Assembly: GCA_003157195.1 (NCBI GenBank) | Contig: PMIU01000038.1 | Span: 1-17,029 of the forward strand | Direction of reading: 5' to 3' | Source: Candidatus Nomurabacteria bacterium | Lineage (GTDB): Bacteria > Patescibacteriota > Minisyncoccia > Phycocordibacterales > UBA9973 | DNA: 17,029 bases | Shown: positions 16,547 through 17,029 of the stretch, piece by piece | Layout of the letters: the number at the start of each line of letters is the position of its first letter | Numbering within the stretch: the stretch's first letter is position 1 | Program-made: the position numbers and the translations under genes | Notes under the pieces: generated by a model | Database searches by the model: none | Seen by the model: only the letters and a program-made list of their open reading frames with translations | Told to the model about the DNA's origin: nothing

Positions 16547-17029
16547 CTAATTCACCTGCACCCTACCCGAAGGATATATTTTTATCAAAGCCACAGCTCC
16601 TCTCTGAGAACTAATGGTAATTTGGATATAATCAAAACCCGTTATAGATGTGCCGTCAGAATAACTGAAAATTGCGCTGGAATTCGGTCTTTTGAAAGTA
16701 ATTGAGATTGGATTTATTATTGAAGTGGCAACTGCGCCCAGATAGCTGTCTATTCTGGATATATAACTACCTTTTGTGATAGTAATATAATTCAAACATT
16801 CTCCGGTACAATTAGTGCCATTGAAAAAATTGCTGTTATTAAGGTCTGTAAAATAAATGAAGCTTTTGTTGTTGGCAAGATTAAAATAAACTCCATAAGC
16901 CGGCTTCCAAGGAGACACTGTTGGCGTCTGAGTTGGCAACAAACCAGAAAGAGCTGATTTTTGCGCCCCAACGGTTTGCAAGGCGATATCGCTAGCCAAA
17001 TTTTTTAAATCAACCCTGTCTTGAAAACT
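16547..17029 (-). CDS. GspH/FimT-like prepilin, 5' end outside window
   Basis: The frame stays open to the right edge, reading SFQDRVDLKNLASDIALQTV at the margin, so the N-terminal leader and hydrophobic helix are missing and the ATG is not in view. The visible 160 residues are a beta-rich globular domain ending SSQRGAVALIKIYPSGRVQVN. The closing pattern, a strand pair with GxVxV, is typical of GspH/FimT-type pseudopilins. One Cys pair (CTGEC) is present. Its place at the head of PilW-, PilV- and PilX-like genes, with a 3-nt gap, supports the call. A TTG at 16997-16999 is not the real start because the frame continues upstream. Confidence 0.7.
   Translation of the reverse strand, partial: SFQDRVDLKNLASDIALQTVGAQKSALSGLLPTQTPTVSPWKPAYGVYFNLANNKSFIYFTDLNNSNFFNGTNCTGECLNYITITKGSYISRIDSYLGAVATSIINPISITFKRPNSSAIFSYSDGTSITGFDYIQITISSQRGAVALIKIYPSGRVQVN

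Overview
The window reads as a chromosomal segment of a candidate-phyla-radiation bacterium (Patescibacteria, Parcubacteria-like). The grounds are an AT-rich genome, tightly packed genes, almost no Shine-Dalgarno sequences, DUF3494 surface proteins with a C-terminal peptidoglycan-binding domain, a sortase/LPXTG pair, and a type IV prepilin gene set next to ligA. TGA is used as a stop codon (for example in the Rep and PilW-like genes), so the recoded Gracilibacteria/Absconditabacteria code does not apply. The phylum assignment is inference from family resemblance, not a database match.

Layout. (1) 1-4471, minus strand: the first 12 codons of an unidentified gene, a UvrD-type helicase fused to a RecB/Cas4-like nuclease, a DUF475/TerC-superfamily membrane protein and a small cupin. 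(2) 4504-9258, minus strand: a cell-surface block with a class F-like sortase, an LPKTG-bearing DUF3494/DUF11 adhesin-like protein whose end overlaps the sortase start, a second DUF3494 protein with a peptidoglycan-binding domain, and two small membrane-anchored proteins. A 32-bp zinc-ribbon-like repeat lies just beyond the end of each of those two. (3) 9306-9947, plus strand: a protein of unknown function with a possible winged-helix end, followed by a clear intrinsic terminator. (4) About 10013-12736, plus strand: a probable integrated mobile element with a small ORF, two strong GC-rich hairpins, a two-tyrosine HUH rolling-circle Rep protein and a large serine recombinase. The recombinase frame runs into the 3' end of a tRNA-Ser(GGA) gene. 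(5) 12737-17029, minus strand: four prepilin-like genes (GspH/FimT-, PilW-, PilV- and PilX-like), ligA, then tRNA-Ser, all closely spaced.

How the parts work together. The surface block looks like a sortase with a dedicated substrate plus a wall-binding partner, suited to attachment of a small host-associated cell. The prepilin block would supply minor pilins for a type IV pilus used in adhesion or DNA uptake. The element in region 4 has the parts of a rolling-circle plasmid that can integrate at tRNA-Ser. No second attachment site was found, so its left end is not fixed.

Four observations stand out: the Rep-integrase element entering tRNA-Ser; palindromes in ligA and the pilX-like gene that look like in-frame insertions of about 13 codons, plus a similar palindrome in the element's small ORF; an LPKTG sorting signal whose missing hydrophobic tail is supplied in the +1 frame by the overlapping sortase gene; and repeated placement of a -10 box 6-8 nt upstream of the ATG, which points to leaderless mRNAs.
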